In this document: positions 32,502-42,784 of the stretch, one piece after another
Numbering within the stretch: position 1 is the first letter of the stretch
Layout: each line of letters opens with the position of its first letter
Origin: Campylobacter concisus
GTDB lineage: Bacteria > Campylobacterota > Campylobacteria > Campylobacterales > Campylobacteraceae
NCBI RefSeq assembly: GCF_003048535.1
Contig: NZ_PIRQ01000001.1
Coordinates: 62,001 to 126,000, forward strand
DNA length: 64,000 nt
Reading direction: 5' to 3'
Made by a program: the position numbers and the translations under genes
The notes under the pieces: generated by a model
Told to the model about the DNA's origin: nothing
What the model saw: the letters and a program-made list of their open reading frames with translations, nothing else
Databases searched by the model: none

Positions 32502-34009
32502 AGTTTGCTCCCGCCATTTAAAGATGAAATTTTATCCTTTGTGCCGCTATTTACAGCTCTAGTTTGCATTTTGCTTATGATATTTTGCACGCTTGGCTCA
32601 AGTGGTTTTAGGATTAAATTTGGAGCGATACCAAGGGCGATAATGAGTAAGCAAAGTGGCACAAGAGCGACTAACTCTTTAAAATTTAGATCCTTAAGGC
32701 TTAAATTTTTCTCCTTGCATTCGCCAAAAAAGATCCTTTTATAAAGCACCAGCATATAAATAGCGCCCACAATGATGCTAAAGCCACCAAGTAGCGCAAA
32801 GAGCTTGTTTAGCTTAAATACGCCAAGTAGGCTCAAAAACTCGCCCACAAAGCCAATCGTTAGTGGCAAACCGATACTTGCAAGCGTTGCTATAAAAAAT
32901 ATAAGTGCGTATTTTGGCATCACCTTGGCAAGGCCGCCAAATTCGCAAATTTCTTTGGTGTGAGCCCTCTCGTAGATGACGCCAACTAACAAAAATAGCG
33001 CGCCACTTACGATGCCGTGGCTTATCATCAAAAATATTGAGCCACCAAGGCCTATTAAATTTAGTGAAAAGATGCCTATCATGATAACGCCCATGTGTGA
33101 AATGGAGCTATAAGCGATCACTTGTTTCATGTCGCTTTGTGCGTAGGCAACGAGAGCTGCGTAGATGATCATTATGATAGCTATGACGCAGACAAAGCCG
33201 CTTAAAAGCAGGCTCGCATCTGGAAAAAGTGGAAGTGAAAATCTCACAAAGCCGTAAGTGCCCATCTTTAAAAGCACGCTAGCAAGCAGCACCGAGCCGA
33301 TAGTCGGAGCCTGTCCGTGCGCGTAAGGCAGCCACGTGTGAAATGGAAATAATGGAGTTTTCACACCAAAGGCGAAGAAAAACGCTAAAAATAGCCAAAT
33401 TTGAGCACTTTGTCCGATACCAAGCTTATACCAGTCAAGCAAGCTAAAGCTAAAGACCCCACTTTTTTGATAGCACAAATAGCCGATAAAGATGATCGCT
33501 ACTAGCATAAAGACAGAGCCTAAAAATGTATAGATGAAAAATTTAATCGCCGCGTAAATTCTATTTTTACTGCCAAATGCACCGATGATGTAAAGAAGCG
33601 GTATGAGGCTAAGCTCCCAAAAGCTGTAAAATAAAATCATATCAAGCGCGCTAAAGACGCCCATCATCGTGCTCTCTAAAAAGAGCACGCTAATAATTAG
33701 GTGCTTTAAATTTCCATCATCGCTAAGTGCGGCGATAGAGATGAAGCTCATAAATGCACTAAGTACGATAAGTGCTAGCGAAATGGTGTCGATGCCGACA
33801 AAATAGCTGATATTTAGGCTTGGTATGAGCGAGACTTGATGCGTTAAAACAAAGTCATAACCCTGAAAATCGACATTTACGCAGATAAAAATAGCTAGCA
33901 AAAGCTCGATCAGCGCGATGCTTGCTCCATAAAATTTTATGCTTTTATTTTCTATTAAAAAGCCAAGTATTGCGCTTATTGCAGGGAAAAATATGATTAC
34001 ACTTAGCAT
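32498..34009 (-). CDS. nuoM: Complex I subunit M
   Basis: 503 residues, antiporter-like proton-channel subunit. Signature VKTPLFPFHTWLPYAHGQAP is near 220 and the lysine helix is SDMKQVIAYSSISHMG. FYSFWELSLIPLLY contains the conserved glutamate of helix 5. One-base overlap with nuoL. Confidence 0.96.
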   Translation of the reverse strand: MLSVIIFFPAISAILGFLIENKSIKFYGASIALIELLLAIFICVNVDFQGYDFVLTHQVSLIPSLNISYFVGIDTISLALIVLSAFMSFISIAALSDDGNLKHLIISVLFLESTMMGVFSALDMILFYSFWELSLIPLLYIIGAFGSKNRIYAAIKFFIYTFLGSVFMLVAIIFIGYLCYQKSGVFSFSLLDWYKLGIGQSAQIWLFLAFFFAFGVKTPLFPFHTWLPYAHGQAPTIGSVLLASVLLKMGTYGFVRFSLPLFPDASLLLSGFVCVIAIIMIIYAALVAYAQSDMKQVIAYSSISHMGVIMIGIFSLNLIGLGGSIFLMISHGIVSGALFLLVGVIYERAHTKEICEFGGLAKVMPKYALIFFIATLASIGLPLTIGFVGEFLSLLGVFKLNKLFALLGGFSIIVGAIYMLVLYKRIFFGECKEKNLSLKDLNFKELVALVPLCLLIIALGIAPNLILKPLEPSVQNIISKMQTRAVNSGTKDKISSLNGGSKL

Positions 34010-35847
34010 TATTTGGCTCCGTTTAATAAAAATATAAAGCTTAAAAGCAAGGCAAATCCTGCGACCATAAACCTAAGCATAATGCTTAAGTCGCCACTTT
34101 GCATTTTGTTTGCTAAAAATGCAAATTTAGTAAAGGCAAGTGCGACTAGATCGACGCTCTTATCTATTATCATCTCATCAAATTTTTTGCAAATTTGAGA
34201 TAGCTTTGTGTAGCCATTTATGAAAAATTTCTCATAAAATTTTGGTATAAAGTAGGCATTTTGTAAAATTTTATAAGTTCTGCTCTCACAAATGCTCTCT
34301 TTAAAAATTTCTCTTTTATAGGCAAATACTGCAAAGCCAGCACTTGCTAGCACTAGACCAAGTGTTAAAACGAGCAAGAAAATTTCGCTGCCGTGAGATA
34401 AATTTAGTGAAAAATTATTTAAGCTTTTTTCTAAAAACTCACTAAAGTTACTCCAAAAAAAGCCACTTATGACTGAGAGAATTCCAAGTATGCCCATGCC
34501 AGCTAGCATATAGTTTTTAGCTTCATGAACGTGTTTCTCGCCCTTTGGCTTTGCAAAGAAGACTAGCATAACGAGCCTAAAACTATAAAATGCCGTAAGT
34601 ACGGCGCCAAAGAGTAAAATAATCCATAAAAATTTATTCTCACTAAAAGCAACCTCTAAAATTTTATCTTTCGAGAAAAAGCCAGCAAATGGATAAAATC
34701 CAGCTAGTGCGCAGCTTGCGATGATAGAAAGGAGCGCCGTTGGCTTCATAAATTTATAAAGTCCGCCCATTTTTTTGATATTTAGCTCGTCATTCATCGC
34801 GTGCATAACGTTGCCAGCGCATAAAAAGAGAAGTGATTTGAAAAATGCGTGCGTGACAAGGTGAAAAAGTGCAATCTTATAAGCGCCAAGTCCAGCAGCT
34901 ACGAACATATAGCCAAGCTGTGAGAGTGTCGAGTAGGCGACTATTTTTTTAAGGTCGTTATGCACAAGTGCGATGCTTGCTGCAAAAACCGCTACAAATG
35001 CACCAAGGCAGGCGATAAAGTGCGAGACTTCAGGCACGTTTGTAAAGATGAAATTTGCGCGTATGACTAGATAGACGCCAGCTGTTACCATGGTCGCAGC
35101 GTGGATGAGGGCAGAAACCGGCGTTGGGCCCTCCATGGCGTTTGCAAGCCAAGTGTGAAATGGAAACTGCGCGCTTTTACCCATAGCGCCTATAAAAAGA
35201 AGTGTGGCGATGATGCCTAAATTTAGCCCAGAAAGGTCGCTTCTAGCGTTAAAAACCTCGCTAAATTTAAGTGAGCCAAAGCTATAAAATATATAAAAAA
35301 TGCCAACAAGCATGGCAAGGTCAGCCACTCTATTCATCACAAAGGCTTCGTTTGCAGCGACGTTTGCGCTAGGCCTTTTATACCAAAAGCCAATGAGTAA
35401 CCACGAGCAAAGTCCAACGCCCTCCCAGCCGATAAATAGCCCTATGAAGTTATCGCTTGATACAAGGACATTCATGCAAAAGACAAAGAGCCCAAGGTAG
35501 CTAAAAAAGCGGTTAAAACTCGCATCATCTCTCATGTAGCCAATGGAGTAGATATGCACGATGCTAGCGACCACGCCCACGGTGCTAAGCACCACAAGGC
35601 TGATCGCATCAAGGTAGAAGCTAAAGCTAAGATCAAGCGAGCCAAAATTTATAAACTCTTTTAGGGTTAAATTTAAAGGCTCATCTACGCTAAGACTAGC
35701 CGTTAGCATAAGCGAGGCTGTGGCACTAACGATCATGAGAAGTGAGCAAAAAAGACCGATAAATAAATTCTTACTGCTATGCGAAAAGATGCCAGCTATG
35801 ATGAAGCTAAGAAGCGGAAAAAATAGCGAAATACAAAATAAAATCAT
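34009..35847 (-). CDS. nuoL: Complex I subunit L
   Basis: 612 residues, the distal antiporter-like subunit with a C-terminal lateral-helix extension. Signatures: FIGWEGVGLCSWLLIGFWY (helix 5 glutamate), GKSAQFPFHTWLANAMEGPTP, and NDLKKIVAYSTLSQLG. Length is typical. It is 3 bases from nuoK. Confidence 0.97.
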   Translation of the reverse strand: MILFCISLFFPLLSFIIAGIFSHSSKNLFIGLFCSLLMIVSATASLMLTASLSVDEPLNLTLKEFINFGSLDLSFSFYLDAISLVVLSTVGVVASIVHIYSIGYMRDDASFNRFFSYLGLFVFCMNVLVSSDNFIGLFIGWEGVGLCSWLLIGFWYKRPSANVAANEAFVMNRVADLAMLVGIFYIFYSFGSLKFSEVFNARSDLSGLNLGIIATLLFIGAMGKSAQFPFHTWLANAMEGPTPVSALIHAATMVTAGVYLVIRANFIFTNVPEVSHFIACLGAFVAVFAASIALVHNDLKKIVAYSTLSQLGYMFVAAGLGAYKIALFHLVTHAFFKSLLFLCAGNVMHAMNDELNIKKMGGLYKFMKPTALLSIIASCALAGFYPFAGFFSKDKILEVAFSENKFLWIILLFGAVLTAFYSFRLVMLVFFAKPKGEKHVHEAKNYMLAGMGILGILSVISGFFWSNFSEFLEKSLNNFSLNLSHGSEIFLLVLTLGLVLASAGFAVFAYKREIFKESICESRTYKILQNAYFIPKFYEKFFINGYTKLSQICKKFDEMIIDKSVDLVALAFTKFAFLANKMQSGDLSIMLRFMVAGFALLLSFIFLLNGAK

Positions 35848-35850
35848 CTC

Positions 35851-36153
35851 TTAGCCTTTCATATTTGTCATCGAATCTAAACTGATGCTGCCAGTCTTTT
35901 TATACCAAAGCACGAGCAGACCTAGTCCCACGGCGACCTCGCTAGCGGCGATGGCTACTATAAAAAAAGCGATGATCTGCCCAGTTAGATCAAAGTAGTA
36001 TTTTGAGATAGCTGCAAGTGCGATGTTTGCTGAGTTTAGTAAAATTTCGCTTGAGAAAAATAGCATTATCAAATTTCTTCTTCTCATTATGCCAACAAGC
36101 CCTATGACAAAGACTAGACTTGCTAGGATGAGGTAGTGAGTAAGGCCTATCAT
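35851..36153 (-). CDS. nuoK: Complex I subunit K
   Basis: 100 residues, three transmembrane helices. Helix 2 carries the conserved glutamate (MLFFSSEILLNSANIAL) and helix 3 contains VAIAASEVAVGLGLLV with a second one. It overlaps nuoJ by 4 bases. Confidence 0.96.
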   Translation of the reverse strand: MIGLTHYLILASLVFVIGLVGIMRRRNLIMLFFSSEILLNSANIALAAISKYYFDLTGQIIAFFIVAIAASEVAVGLGLLVLWYKKTGSISLDSMTNMKG

Positions 36154-36686
36154 AGCATCTCCTCAAATTTGCTTTGCGCATCTAGATCTTTATGTATCAA
36201 GATAATGCCAGCAACCATTGCTACAAGAAGCATTACAGCGCACATCTCAAAAGCGATTAAATACTTGCTAAAAAGCAAAATTCCAATAGCCTCGATATTG
36301 CCAAGCTCGCTAGCAATGGGACTTAATCCATCAAATTTTGCACCATAAATAGGAGCTAAAAATATAAATATCAAAAGAAGAGCTATAAAGCTACTTAAAA
36401 GATAGATGGTGATCTTTGCTTTTTTGCTACTTTTTGACTCACATTCTTTACTGCTATCAAAAAACATCATCGCAAATGCGTATAAAACGACCACAGCACC
36501 TGTGTAGACTATTATCTGCACTACGCCTAGAAATTCCGCTCCAAGTAAGAAAAATATAGCCGAGATAAAGACCATACCAGCAGCTAGTGCAGATACTGCA
36601 TTTAGTGCGTTTTTACAAAATACGCTAAAAGAAAAACTAACTAAAACCAAGGCACTAAAAAGATAAAATGCAAAGCTCTCATACAT
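36150..36686 (-). CDS. nuoJ: Complex I subunit J
   Basis: 178 residues, five hydrophobic helices. The pi-bulge helix region is seen in GVVQIIVYTGAVVVLYAFAM, a strong family signature. The C-terminal part is short and charged. It is 23 bases downstream of nuoI. Confidence 0.95.
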   Translation of the reverse strand: MYESFAFYLFSALVLVSFSFSVFCKNALNAVSALAAGMVFISAIFFLLGAEFLGVVQIIVYTGAVVVLYAFAMMFFDSSKECESKSSKKAKITIYLLSSFIALLLIFIFLAPIYGAKFDGLSPIASELGNIEAIGILLFSKYLIAFEMCAVMLLVAMVAGIILIHKDLDAQSKFEEML

Positions 36687-36709
36687 CTTTTGCCCTTTTA
36701 AAATTTATA

Positions 36710-37327
36710 CTACTCATCACTTTTTGTCTCATTTTCATTTTCGCTTATAAATGCATTTGGCGTCTTTTTGATTAAGCTATCAGCATTTTTAGGAAGTGCT
36801 CCGTATCCTTCAAACTCGCTTTGATCTTTTAAAAATTTATCCTTTGTCAAAAACTCATCTTTTGTGCCAAATATAATCCTGCTCTCGCTTGCGACTTCGT
36901 ACTCTTGTCCGCAAACTATCGCAAGCTCAGGACAAACATCAGCGCAAAATCCACAATACACGCATCTACTTAAATTTATCGAGTAGCTTGCGACCTTTTT
37001 GCGCCCATCTTCGCCAAGTGAAGTTTTCATCGAAATGCAGTTGCTAACGCAAATTTTCTCACATAACCCACATCCAATGCAACGTTCATTTTCACTTTCA
37101 ACAAATTTCAAAAGCTTGTGAATACCTCTATATCTAGCATTTAGCTCCATCTTTTGCATAGGATATTTTAAAGTATGCGACTTGCTAAAGAGCATCTGCT
37201 TTATCGTGACTTTTAGTCCGATCAAAAGATCAGGCTTAAATGTGATAGCGATGAAGTGCTTAAATTTATCAAACGTGCTCTTTGGCTTTAACTTTTCATC
37301 TATTAAAATATATTTTTTCTCACTCAT
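36710..37327 (-). CDS. nuoI: Complex I subunit I (two 4Fe-4S clusters)
   Basis: 205 residues from ATG at 37327, 8 bases after nuoH. A longer frame back to 37405 overlaps nuoH and is rejected. Clusters N6a and N6b are bound by CIGCGLCEKICVSNC and CVYCGFCADVCPELA. An amphipathic N-terminal helix precedes them. The C-terminal 60 residues are acidic and not conserved in the wider family. Confidence 0.95.
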   Translation of the reverse strand: MSEKKYILIDEKLKPKSTFDKFKHFIAITFKPDLLIGLKVTIKQMLFSKSHTLKYPMQKMELNARYRGIHKLLKFVESENERCIGCGLCEKICVSNCISMKTSLGEDGRKKVASYSINLSRCVYCGFCADVCPELAIVCGQEYEVASESRIIFGTKDEFLTKDKFLKDQSEFEGYGALPKNADSLIKKTPNAFISENENETKSDE

Positions 37328-37335
37328 TTTTCGCC

Positions 37336-38331
37336 TTAGATTAGTAGCATAAAGCCAGTGATTACGATATTTAAAATTCCAAGCGGAAGTAAAATTTTCC
37401 AGCAAAATGCACTTAACTGATCAACTCTTAAATGTGCCCATGAAGCCCTTACCCAAAGAAAAAAGAAAAAGACAATGCTTGATTTTAAGATGATCATTAA
37501 AGCACCTGGGATAAATAAAAATTCGTTAAATCCACCTAAAAATAAAATCGTAATGATGATGCTAGCAGCGATCATATTTGTGTATTCGCCGATGAAAAAC
37601 ATCGCCCATCTCATGCCGCTATACTCGGTGCCATAGCCTGCCACTATCTCTGTTTCGTTCTCTGTTAAGCAAAATGGCGTTCTATTGCACTCCACAAAGC
37701 TTGCTATTAAAAAGAGCAAAAAGGCAAGTGGCTGCTTGAATATAAGCCAACCAAAAATTCCTTTTTGATAGTTGTTTATATCCACAAGTGAGAGTGAGCT
37801 AGTTACCATTACGACGCTTAAAAGAGCCATGCCAGCGACTATTTCGAAACTAAGAAGTGAGACTACTGCGCGAGCCGCGCTAATTAGTGCAAATTTATTA
37901 TAGCTAGCAAGACCTGCTGCAAGTGGAGAGAAGACGCAAACTGAAGCAACGCCAGCGATGTATAAAATACCAACATTTATATCTGAGAGAATCGGACGTA
38001 ATGTATGTCCAAAAATTTCAAACTCAGGCAAAAATGGCACAGGTGCAAGCGCTGCAAACGCGGCAATGGCTGATATTAGTGGAGCTATTAAAAAGATAAA
38101 TTTATTCGTATTTGCTGGTACGATATCCTCTTTTGTAAAGAGTTTTATCATGTCAGCTACTATCTGTAAAATCCCAGCTGGCCCTACCATATCAGGTCCA
38201 ACGCGGCGCTGCATGTAGGCTAATACCTTTCTCTCAGCATAAGTCGCAAGCCCTGCAAGGCTTGCCATGACGGCTAAGATGACCATAGCTTTAATGATAG
38301 TGCTTAGCACAAAAAATAGTGTTTCACTCAT
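37336..38331 (-). CDS. nuoH: Complex I subunit H (quinone-site membrane subunit)
   Basis: 331 residues, eight helices. Signatures: ERKVLAYMQRRVGPDMVGP near the N-terminus and FCLTENETEIVAGYGTEYSG around 220, which shapes the quinone channel and E-channel. It overlaps nuoG by 8 bases. Confidence 0.97.
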   Translation of the reverse strand: MSETLFFVLSTIIKAMVILAVMASLAGLATYAERKVLAYMQRRVGPDMVGPAGILQIVADMIKLFTKEDIVPANTNKFIFLIAPLISAIAAFAALAPVPFLPEFEIFGHTLRPILSDINVGILYIAGVASVCVFSPLAAGLASYNKFALISAARAVVSLLSFEIVAGMALLSVVMVTSSLSLVDINNYQKGIFGWLIFKQPLAFLLFLIASFVECNRTPFCLTENETEIVAGYGTEYSGMRWAMFFIGEYTNMIAASIIITILFLGGFNEFLFIPGALMIILKSSIVFFFFLWVRASWAHLRVDQLSAFCWKILLPLGILNIVITGFMLLI

Positions 38332-40624
38332 CTTTTGCCTTTATGATTTTAACTGGGGCGTAGCTTTTGCCATTAAATATAACGCCCACATCAAGTTTGT
38401 CGTCATAATCGCCTAAATACGCAGCAACTCCGCCAAGCTCGCTATCAAGCTCCACGCAAATGGCAAGCTTGTGCCCATCTTTTTCTAAAATAATCGCTTC
38501 ATTTTGTAAAATTTCAAATTTATCCATAAAATCGCTACTTGCATAAAGCTTCGCTCTTTTAGCTGTTTGAGTGGCATAGTTTGCAAAAAATGATGGCAAA
38601 TTTATAGGATTTGCAAGACCTATAAGTGCTTCGTCGTCTTTTAAATTTATACTCTTGCTATCTTTTAAAAGTGGCTCTATATCATCATTTGGTGTAAAAT
38701 TTGAAATTTCAAGCTTGTAGCCTCTGTGACTTGTTCCGTCGTTTGCGTAAAAATTTTCTAAATCATCAAATTTAATGCCTCTATAACCCTTTTCTTTTGG
38801 TAAAAGTGGCGTGTAATCAATCGTATTTTTAGCCATTAGTCCAAGTGCATTTGCAATATCGTTTAGAAAATAACCTTTGTGCGGTATCGCTACATTTGTT
38901 GGCACTAAGGCGTTATTTATGCTTGTAAATGTACCTTCTTGCTGATTTAGTGCGCTAGCATCGATATCGCCTTCAAAGATGCTAAATTTATAATCACCAT
39001 TTTCGTTATAGCCAAGCGTCTTGCCAGGCTTTTTTTCGCTTGTAAGAGTGCAAATTTTAGCAACGCCAAGTGAGTTTGTGCGTGGCGGTATTAGCATCAC
39101 ACGAAACGGCGTAGCTCTTGCGATCACTCCAGTAAGTGCTGCTAGTAAATCTGCATTTTCGTCCGTATAAAAATCGCTTCCTAAAATGAGCGTAAAATTG
39201 TTTTTGCCATCACTTAAGGCCGGTACATCTAAGCCAAAATTTTCATCAAAATTTTCAAGTTTTGATGTAAGTGCGCTAGGTAAATTTTCACCCCAGTTTT
39301 TAAGTATAAAAAGTAAAATTTGCTCTAATTTTCCAGCTTCATGTGCTACATAGATAAAATTTTTAGAATATTTTTTAACGATCTCATCGGCTATGTGATG
39401 AAAGTAAATTCCAGCTGCTTTGTTCATTTTTAAAGCGTTATTTAACTTAAAGCTTGTCACTGGACTCTCATGCCTTAAGAAACTGCCAGCACTGATGATA
39501 AAATCGCTTTTTTTAATATCTTCATAGTCTGCATTATATGAGCTAAGCCCACTAAATTCGCTAAATTTATTTAAAAATTTTTGATAATTTAGCGCCTCAT
39601 TATTTATTAAATTTAGATCAAATTTCTCTCTTAAACGCTCTAAAATAAGGGCCTCTTCGTTCGTGATAAAGCTATTAAATTTTATATTTTTGATCGCGCC
39701 ATTTTTAATATTTAAAACAATCTCTTCAAATTTTTCTTCATTTTTACAGGCAAGCTCGTTGTGAAAGTCATAACCAAACCTAGCTGCTCCACTTATCTCG
39801 CCAAATGTAAAATCATTGCTGATGCGGTAAATTTGCTTACTTCTGTCACTAGTGCTCTTTTCTTTTACATCATAGTAAATTAGCTCGCAGTCGCTTTGAT
39901 GTGGATTTGCTGCTGGGATAGGGTTTAGCTCCCAGATATTTGTGCTATATTGAAAATGCGAACTAATGAGTGCTCCAGTAGGACAAATGCTGATACACTC
40001 GCCACAAAATGAGCAGTCTAAACTCTCGCCCACGCTTGGACCTATTAAGCTTTTTTGCATCTTGCTAAAAACAGCATAGGCATCTTTTGGCATACTCTCT
40101 TTTAGCTCTTTTGGCACCTCAACGCCCCTTGGTACGGTCTTTAGCGCACTCTCTCCGATCCTATCTTTACAAACAGTGACACATCTTTCGCAGACTATGC
40201 AAAGAGCTGGATCGTAGTTGATTAGCCCCCATTCTTTATGTGGTTTGTGCGTATCGGCGATGGCGAATTTTTGCTCATTTACCTTTAGATGCGTGGTTAA
40301 ATTTTGTAGTTCACATTCGCCGCTTTTGTCACAAACGCCACATTGAATCGGATGATTTACGCAATAAGTCTGCATGATCGCATTTCGCTCGGCAGCGATT
40401 TCTGGCGTGTTTGTATAAATTTGCATATCCTCTTTTGCTTTGGCATTGCAGCTATAAACTACTTTGCCATTTGCCTCGACCATGCAAAGCCTACAAGCAA
40501 GAGTTGGTGAGCAGCTACTAAGATAGCAAAGAGCTGGGATATAAATTCCATTTGCCCTTGCGATATTTAAGATGCTCTCGCCCTCATCTGCTTCTAAAAT
40601 TTGATCATTTATGCTTATTTTCAT
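38324..40624 (-). CDS. nuoG: Complex I subunit G (iron-sulfur, molybdopterin-like fold)
   Basis: 766 residues. The N-terminal 2Fe-2S domain has ALCYLSSCSPTLACRLCMVE. The N3-type ligand set is CVNHPIQCGVCDKSGECELQ. Two further 4Fe-4S sets, CIVCERCVTVCKD and CSFCGECISICPTGAL, follow. The C-terminal 500 residues are the divergent molybdopterin-oxidoreductase-like part without evident cofactor ligands. Because NuoE and NuoF are missing here, electrons must enter through G from another donor. Confidence 0.93.
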   Translation of the reverse strand: MKISINDQILEADEGESILNIARANGIYIPALCYLSSCSPTLACRLCMVEANGKVVYSCNAKAKEDMQIYTNTPEIAAERNAIMQTYCVNHPIQCGVCDKSGECELQNLTTHLKVNEQKFAIADTHKPHKEWGLINYDPALCIVCERCVTVCKDRIGESALKTVPRGVEVPKELKESMPKDAYAVFSKMQKSLIGPSVGESLDCSFCGECISICPTGALISSHFQYSTNIWELNPIPAANPHQSDCELIYYDVKEKSTSDRSKQIYRISNDFTFGEISGAARFGYDFHNELACKNEEKFEEIVLNIKNGAIKNIKFNSFITNEEALILERLREKFDLNLINNEALNYQKFLNKFSEFSGLSSYNADYEDIKKSDFIISAGSFLRHESPVTSFKLNNALKMNKAAGIYFHHIADEIVKKYSKNFIYVAHEAGKLEQILLFILKNWGENLPSALTSKLENFDENFGLDVPALSDGKNNFTLILGSDFYTDENADLLAALTGVIARATPFRVMLIPPRTNSLGVAKICTLTSEKKPGKTLGYNENGDYKFSIFEGDIDASALNQQEGTFTSINNALVPTNVAIPHKGYFLNDIANALGLMAKNTIDYTPLLPKEKGYRGIKFDDLENFYANDGTSHRGYKLEISNFTPNDDIEPLLKDSKSINLKDDEALIGLANPINLPSFFANYATQTAKRAKLYASSDFMDKFEILQNEAIILEKDGHKLAICVELDSELGGVAAYLGDYDDKLDVGVIFNGKSYAPVKIIKAKDE

Positions 40625-41331
40625 TTACTAACTACTACTTGCTTAAATGCGTATCCATCAAACTCTTTTGCGCCAAATATCGCAACTGTGCCTTTTAACG
40701 AATGATCTAGTTTAAATTTTGCCTTCACACTAAAATCTTTTGCTTTAAGATCTAGCATATCGCCATCTTTTGCCTTTGCTACGATGCCAAACTGCACGCC
40801 GCCCACGATCTCATCGCTTGCGTTTTTGTTTAGATAAACGACCGCTCCGTCAAAATTTTCAAGCTCTTTTAGCTCGTCTATTTTGTGATAATCATTAAAT
40901 TCTTTCCTGTAACCACCAGCCAAAACGACATTTTTGCCTAAAATTTCAAGTAGCCAAAAGATTGCGTCTTTATCTGGATGAGTAAAAAATGAATCATCAA
41001 CAATGATGTTTTTAACGTCCTTTATCCACTCGCCTAGCTCTTCAAATTCCTCTTCACCAACATTGCACTCGCCACTTATCAGCCCATCATCAAGCTCGCT
41101 AAAAAACTCATCGCAAGATAAATTTGCGTATTTGCAAAGAAGAGCCAAGACGTAGCTTATTGAGCCTATTTCGCAGCGGATTAAATTTTCGCCGCCAAGC
41201 TCGCTATCTTCGATGCAAGAAATGTATTTAAACTCGTGCTCTTTTATCTTTTTTGCTAAATTTTTATCACTCAAGCTTAGTAAATTTGCAATGCTTAAGC
41301 TTTTACCTGCTATTAAATCATTAAATTTCAT
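40621..41331 (-). CDS. Campylobacter-type complex I accessory subunit replacing NuoF
   Basis: 236 residues from ATG at 41331, which overlaps the preceding gene by 4 bases (ATGA). It occupies the position of nuoF but has no FMN- or NADH-binding glycine motifs and no C-terminal 4Fe-4S ligands. It corresponds by position to C. jejuni Cj1574c, whose operon was shown to lack NADH dehydrogenase activity and to use flavodoxin as donor. Its own fold is not recognisable to me. Confidence 0.8.
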   Translation of the reverse strand: MKFNDLIAGKSLSIANLLSLSDKNLAKKIKEHEFKYISCIEDSELGGENLIRCEIGSISYVLALLCKYANLSCDEFFSELDDGLISGECNVGEEEFEELGEWIKDVKNIIVDDSFFTHPDKDAIFWLLEILGKNVVLAGGYRKEFNDYHKIDELKELENFDGAVVYLNKNASDEIVGGVQFGIVAKAKDGDMLDLKAKDFSVKAKFKLDHSLKGTVAIFGAKEFDGYAFKQVVVSK

Positions 41332-41558
41332 ATCTTGCCCTTTTTTATGGTTAATACCCAATCAACTTGGTTAAATTTAAGCGAGTTCATCACTTCGCAG
41401 TTTAGATTATAGGCTAAATTTACAGCCTTTGTCACACCACTAAAATCGCCTATCTCAAATAAAAATATAATCACTTCATTAGGCTCGCTAGCCTTTATCT
41501 GCTGTCCAAGAGCGCTCAAAAACTCACTCTTTAAGTGTCTAAGATCGACCCTTCTCAT
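41328..41558 (-). CDS. Campylobacter-type complex I small subunit replacing NuoE
   Basis: 76 residues, between nuoD (4-base overlap) and the NuoF replacement (4-base overlap). It lacks the four cysteines of NuoE. It corresponds by position and size to C. jejuni Cj1575c. Its role in docking the electron donor is inferred. Confidence 0.8.
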   Translation of the reverse strand: MRRVDLRHLKSEFLSALGQQIKASEPNEVIIFLFEIGDFSGVTKAVNLAYNLNCEVMNSLKFNQVDWVLTIKKGKI

Positions 41559-42784
41559 CTATCGACCTCGCCTAAGATGATATTTGTGCTACCAATTATC
41601 GTAGCGACATCAGCGACGTACTGACCTACCAATAAATCTTCATAAATAGCGCAGTGCCAAAAGCTTGGCGTGCGAATTTTTAGGCGATATGGGCTTGCGC
41701 TACCGTCTGAGTTTATATAAATTCCAAGCTCGCCCTTTGGCGACTCGCTAGCAAAGTAAATTTCGCCCTTTGGAGGTTTTAGTCCCTGAGTTATTAGCAC
41801 AAAATGTTGCATTAGTGAGTAGTTTTGGCTCATTATCTGCTCTTTTGAAGCGCTCACGTAATCTGGCGCATCAGCGATGATAGCGGGGCTACTTGTTTGA
41901 TACTTGCTAACACACTGCTTTAAAATTTTCGCACACTCACGCATCTCTTTCATGTAAAGCAGATATCTTGCGTAGCAGTCGCCGTGTGTCGCATAAGGCA
42001 CGTCAAAGTCTAGCTCGTCGTAGATGAGATAAGGCTCTTCTTTTCTTATATCGCGCGCTACACCACTTGCTCTTAGCATGACGCCAGAGCAGCCGCTACT
42101 AAGGGCTAGTTCTTTGCTAATTACGCCCACATCTATAAGCCTTGCTTGCCAAATTCTATTTTCACTTAGTAGATCTTCGTAAAGCGTGATGTCGCTTGGA
42201 AATTTCTCGCAAAATTTAAGCAACTCCTCGCACCAGCCATCAGGCAGATCAAGCGGCACACCACCGATCCTTATGGAGCTATGAGTTAGCCTTGCGCCGC
42301 AGTATTTTTCTATGAGATCAAGGACATATTCGCGCTCTCTAAATGCGTATAAAAAGACGCTCATTGCCCCCACATCAAGGGCGTGCGTAGCTAAAAATAA
42401 AAGATGCGAGCTGATGCGGTTTAGCTCTAAAAGTATCACTCTAATAATCTGCGCACGGCGAGGCACTTCGATACCGCAAAGCTTCTCTACAGCCGCACAA
42501 AACGCGTAGTTATTAGCACTTGATGCGATGTAATCGACCCTGTCAGTTACTGGGATAAATTCCTGATAGGTCATATTTTCAGCCATTTTTTCAACGCCTC
42601 GGTGCATGAAGCCAACCTCTGGTATGGCACGCACGACCTTTTCGCCATCAAGCTCAAGCACAAGCTTTAACTGACCATGAGCACTTGGGTGCTGTGGGCC
42701 AAAATTTAGTATCATCTTGCCATCATTTTGCTCAAATTCTAAATTTTCAAAAAATGGTTTTAAGCGGTTTGGTGCCTGGCTCAA
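41555..42784 (-). CDS. nuoD: Complex I subunit D (49-kDa type)
   Basis: 409 residues. NFGPQHPSAHGQLKLVLELDGE is the classic N-terminal signature, with the quinone-site histidine. PEVGFMHRGVEK and the C-terminal DVATIIGSTNIILGEVDR agree. It overlaps nuoC by 4 bases. Confidence 0.97.
   Translation of the reverse strand: MSQAPNRLKPFFENLEFEQNDGKMILNFGPQHPSAHGQLKLVLELDGEKVVRAIPEVGFMHRGVEKMAENMTYQEFIPVTDRVDYIASSANNYAFCAAVEKLCGIEVPRRAQIIRVILLELNRISSHLLFLATHALDVGAMSVFLYAFREREYVLDLIEKYCGARLTHSSIRIGGVPLDLPDGWCEELLKFCEKFPSDITLYEDLLSENRIWQARLIDVGVISKELALSSGCSGVMLRASGVARDIRKEEPYLIYDELDFDVPYATHGDCYARYLLYMKEMRECAKILKQCVSKYQTSSPAIIADAPDYVSASKEQIMSQNYSLMQHFVLITQGLKPPKGEIYFASESPKGELGIYINSDGSASPYRLKIRTPSFWHCAIYEDLLVGQYVADVATIIGSTNIILGEVDR

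Noticed and set aside
37328..37405. Longer N-terminus for nuoI
   Set aside because: The extra 26 residues come from the end of nuoH in another frame. ATG at 37327 is 8 bases after the nuoH stop.
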